Shown: one piece after another, positions 20,608 through 22,215 of the stretch | Layout: every line of letters starts with the position of its first letter | Numbering within the stretch: the first letter of the stretch is position 1 | Assembly: GCA_036513515.1 (NCBI GenBank) | Contig: DATBYW010000129.1 | Coordinates: 1 to 22,215, forward strand | DNA length: 22,215 nt | Source of the DNA: Nephthysia sp036513515 | Lineage (GTDB): Bacteria > Chloroflexota > Dormibacteria > Dormibacterales > Dormibacteraceae | Reading direction: 5' to 3' | The notes under the pieces: generated by a model | The model's input: only the letters and a program-made list of their open reading frames with translations | Told to the model about the DNA's origin: nothing | Database searches by the model: none | Program-made: the position numbers and the translations under genes

Positions 20608-21714
20608 TCACTCCAAACAGACGACCGGTACCAACTGCACCGCGGTGTTGCCGAACCCCCCTCGGTTCCACGCTTGGGTCACTGGCTGGGTACGGCCTTC
20701 GGCATCGGCAGCCCGCGCTGAGAGGGTGTAGCGGCCGACTGTCGCCTGCCAGGTGAACGTCCAGCGTCGCCACGCCCATCGGTGCTCGCCGGCGTCTTCC
20801 AGCACGGCCGGTGCCCACGTGTGGCCCCCGTCGACGCTGACCTCCACCTGTTCGACCGGCGCGAGGCCCGACCAGGCGCGCCCCTCCAGCAGGACGGGCC
20901 CGGGGTGCACCACCCGGGTACGGGACATGAAGTCCGGGAATCCAGGTGGGATCAGCAGCGCCCGCGCCGCCATGCGCGTCACCGGCTCGCCGGGCTCGTC
21001 GGCGTTCTGCCGGAACCGGTAGGCCACCGCCTGCTGGAAACCGTCGAAGGGTACGTCGACCACTGTGATGCCACTCAGCCACTTCACGTGCGCCATGCCG
21101 TACCAGCCCGGTACCACCAGCCGCAGAGGGTAGCCGTGCTGCGGGGGCAGCGCCATGCCGTTCATCTCGTATGCCAGCAATACCTCGTCGCGCATCGCCT
21201 CTGCCAGGGGCAGGCTCCTTTGATAGTCCTGCTCGACGCCTCGCTCGACTCCGTGATCAGCGCCGGTGAATACCACTTCGACCGCAGCCGGATCGACGCG
21301 AGCCTCGGTGAGAATCGTGTGCAGGGGCACGCCCGTCCACTCAGCCGTCCCGACCGCCTCGACGAGCCACGGCTGGCTGACGGGCCGCGGCTCGAGCCGT
21401 GCCCGCCCGTTACCCGCGCACTCCATCGTCACGCGGACAGTCGCACTTGGCCGGGCTCGCAACGCGTCGAGATCGAGCGCCAACGGACGACCAACTTGCC
21501 CGCGCACGTCCAGATGCCATGTCGCGGTGTCGACAGGCGGGATGTCGAAGTGGGTCAAGAGGTAGTGCAGGCCCGCGGGCGTCACGTCGTAGTGCAGTGC
21601 CTCCAACGGCAGGCCATGGTTCCGCGCCGCCAGCGCCAACTCGTCGGTGGTAATTCCCTCGCCAGCCGCCGCGACGCGCGCGGGACCGCTGACCGCGCCA
21701 ACATCAAGGTTCAC
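20608..21714 (-). CDS. Sulfite oxidase family molybdopterin enzyme, soluble
   Basis: 368 residues from GTG 21714; a GGAG sits very close upstream, so the start is not certain. The Mo-cofactor domain has HYDVTPAGLHYLLTHFDIP, WHLDVRGQVGRPLALDLDAL, then RVTMECAGNGR, where Cys99 is the molybdenum ligand, and HGYPLRLVVPGWYGMAHVKWL. The C-terminal dimerisation domain (about 255-368) includes VEVSVDGGHTWAPAVL and WRRWTFTWQA. There is no signal peptide, membrane segment or haem domain, unlike animal sulfite oxidase, so it probably acts in the cytoplasm with an unknown electron acceptor. It lacks the membrane helices of the relative at 10248 and has no GTAAC-N9-TA motif upstream, which suggests different regulation. 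Confidence 0.93.
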   Translation of the reverse strand: MNLDVGAVSGPARVAAAGEGITTDELALAARNHGLPLEALHYDVTPAGLHYLLTHFDIPPVDTATWHLDVRGQVGRPLALDLDALRARPSATVRVTMECAGNGRARLEPRPVSQPWLVEAVGTAEWTGVPLHTILTEARVDPAAVEVVFTGADHGVERGVEQDYQRSLPLAEAMRDEVLLAYEMNGMALPPQHGYPLRLVVPGWYGMAHVKWLSGITVVDVPFDGFQQAVAYRFRQNADEPGEPVTRMAARALLIPPGFPDFMSRTRVVHPGPVLLEGRAWSGLAPVEQVEVSVDGGHTWAPAVLEDAGEHRWAWRRWTFTWQATVGRYTLSARAADAEGRTQPVTQAWNRGGFGNTAVQLVPVVCLE

Positions 21715-22182
21715 CTCTCCAGTATCTCGCCGACCGATCGTGACGCGGTGCCTACCGGACGGCTACCGGGAGGCCGTGCGGGTTAGCCGCACGCGGTCCC
21801 ACTCCCCCGACGTGAGCGGTTCGGCCTTCTCTCAGACCAAGTTCGAGACCCCCAGAGTTGCCAGCGATGATCGGCTGGCGGGGGATGCAGTCATGGGGCA
21901 GGCGCCCCATCTTTAGGGCAGGACGCGTCGACAGTGCAGTCGGGTTGCCATGGACGGGGGAGACGAGTAACTCAGCCTTTGGCCGAAAGCACACCAAGAG
22001 GACCACCTCCAACGTGAACTCTGTCGATCTCGCGGTGTAGTGTCTGGGCTGGCACGAAGTCTCCGCCCCTTCACCACGAGTCCGTCAATCTTCCGCCACA
22101 TCTCGACCTCATCCTGATTGGCGGCCTGGGCCGATGACCCCGGGCGACATGACCTTGGTTAGTTCAGGAGGTATCCCGCTCC
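21715..22182. other. Right-hand region without a recognisable gene
   Basis: About 470 bases. Several short open frames on both strands have no ribosome site and no recognisable protein. It holds one hairpin (21893-21910) and a GTAAC near 21966 that lacks the TA half of the shared motif. Confidence 0.4.
21893..21910 (+). terminator. Hairpin followed by CTTTA
   Basis: ATGGGGC (21893-21899) and GCCCCAT (21904-21910) form a perfect 7-base-pair stem with an AGGC loop, followed by CTTTA. It resembles a weak intrinsic terminator on the plus strand, but no plus-strand gene is recognised upstream of it. Confidence 0.3.
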
Positions 22183-22215
22183 GTGCAAGCAGGAAATAAC
22201 CCAACAATTGGTGCT
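22183..22215 (+). CDS. Possible partial CDS at the right edge
   Basis: GTG at 22183 opens a frame that reaches the window end (MQAGNNPTIGA). An AGGAGG at 22166-22171 lies 11 bases upstream, slightly far but strong. Only 11 residues are visible, so no product can be named. Confidence 0.35.
   Translation, partial: MQAGNNPTIGA

Overview
The window is high-GC bacterial DNA with short intergenic gaps, frequent GTG starts, Tat signals and large ATPase-LuxR regulators. This mix suggests a soil-type Actinomycetota or Chloroflexota/Dormibacterota-like bacterium. That is inference from gene content: there is no rRNA or other marker gene to fix the taxonomy, and I see no tRNA, CRISPR array or transposase.

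Layout. Positions 1-872 hold a divergent promoter region and a Tat-exported protein of unknown function. Positions 1270-6204 hold an ECF sigma factor, an AfsR/COG3903-type ATPase-LuxR regulator and, convergent to it, an FtsH protease. Positions 6320-6640 hold a broken second ECF sigma gene. Positions 6653-14634 form an envelope redox block: two Rieske proteins, a small unknown protein, a PF03640-type lipoprotein, an MpaB/DUF2236 oxygenase-like protein, a two-gene operon of a small membrane protein and a membrane-anchored molybdopterin oxidoreductase, a vanadium haloperoxidase-like protein and a ferritin-like Tat protein. Positions 14757-19331, on the minus strand, carry a berberine-bridge-type FAD oxidoreductase and a second large AAA-LuxR regulator, the latter flanked by 129-bp inverted repeats. 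Positions 19668-20594 carry a small protein, a candidate micro-ORF and a GNAT acetyltransferase. Positions 20608-21714, on the minus strand, carry a soluble sulfite-oxidase-family protein. A gene may begin at the right edge.

Main discovery candidate. A two-part motif, GTAAC-N9-TA[G/T][C/T]T, occurs eight times with exact spacing (112-130 minus; 172-190, 6320-6338, 7384-7402, 7844-7862, 8544-8562, 9996-10014 and 11940-11958 plus). Six copies lie just upstream of, and point toward, plausible gene starts. One lies upstream of the sigma remnant and one points off the left edge. It precedes nearly every exported or membrane redox gene and is absent in front of the regulators, FtsH, the FAD enzyme and the second sulfite oxidase. 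In two cases the start codon lies exactly 12 bases after the T of TA, as expected for leaderless mRNAs. I infer an envelope/redox regulon read by a dedicated sigma factor or activator; the ECF sigma at 1270 is the nearest candidate.
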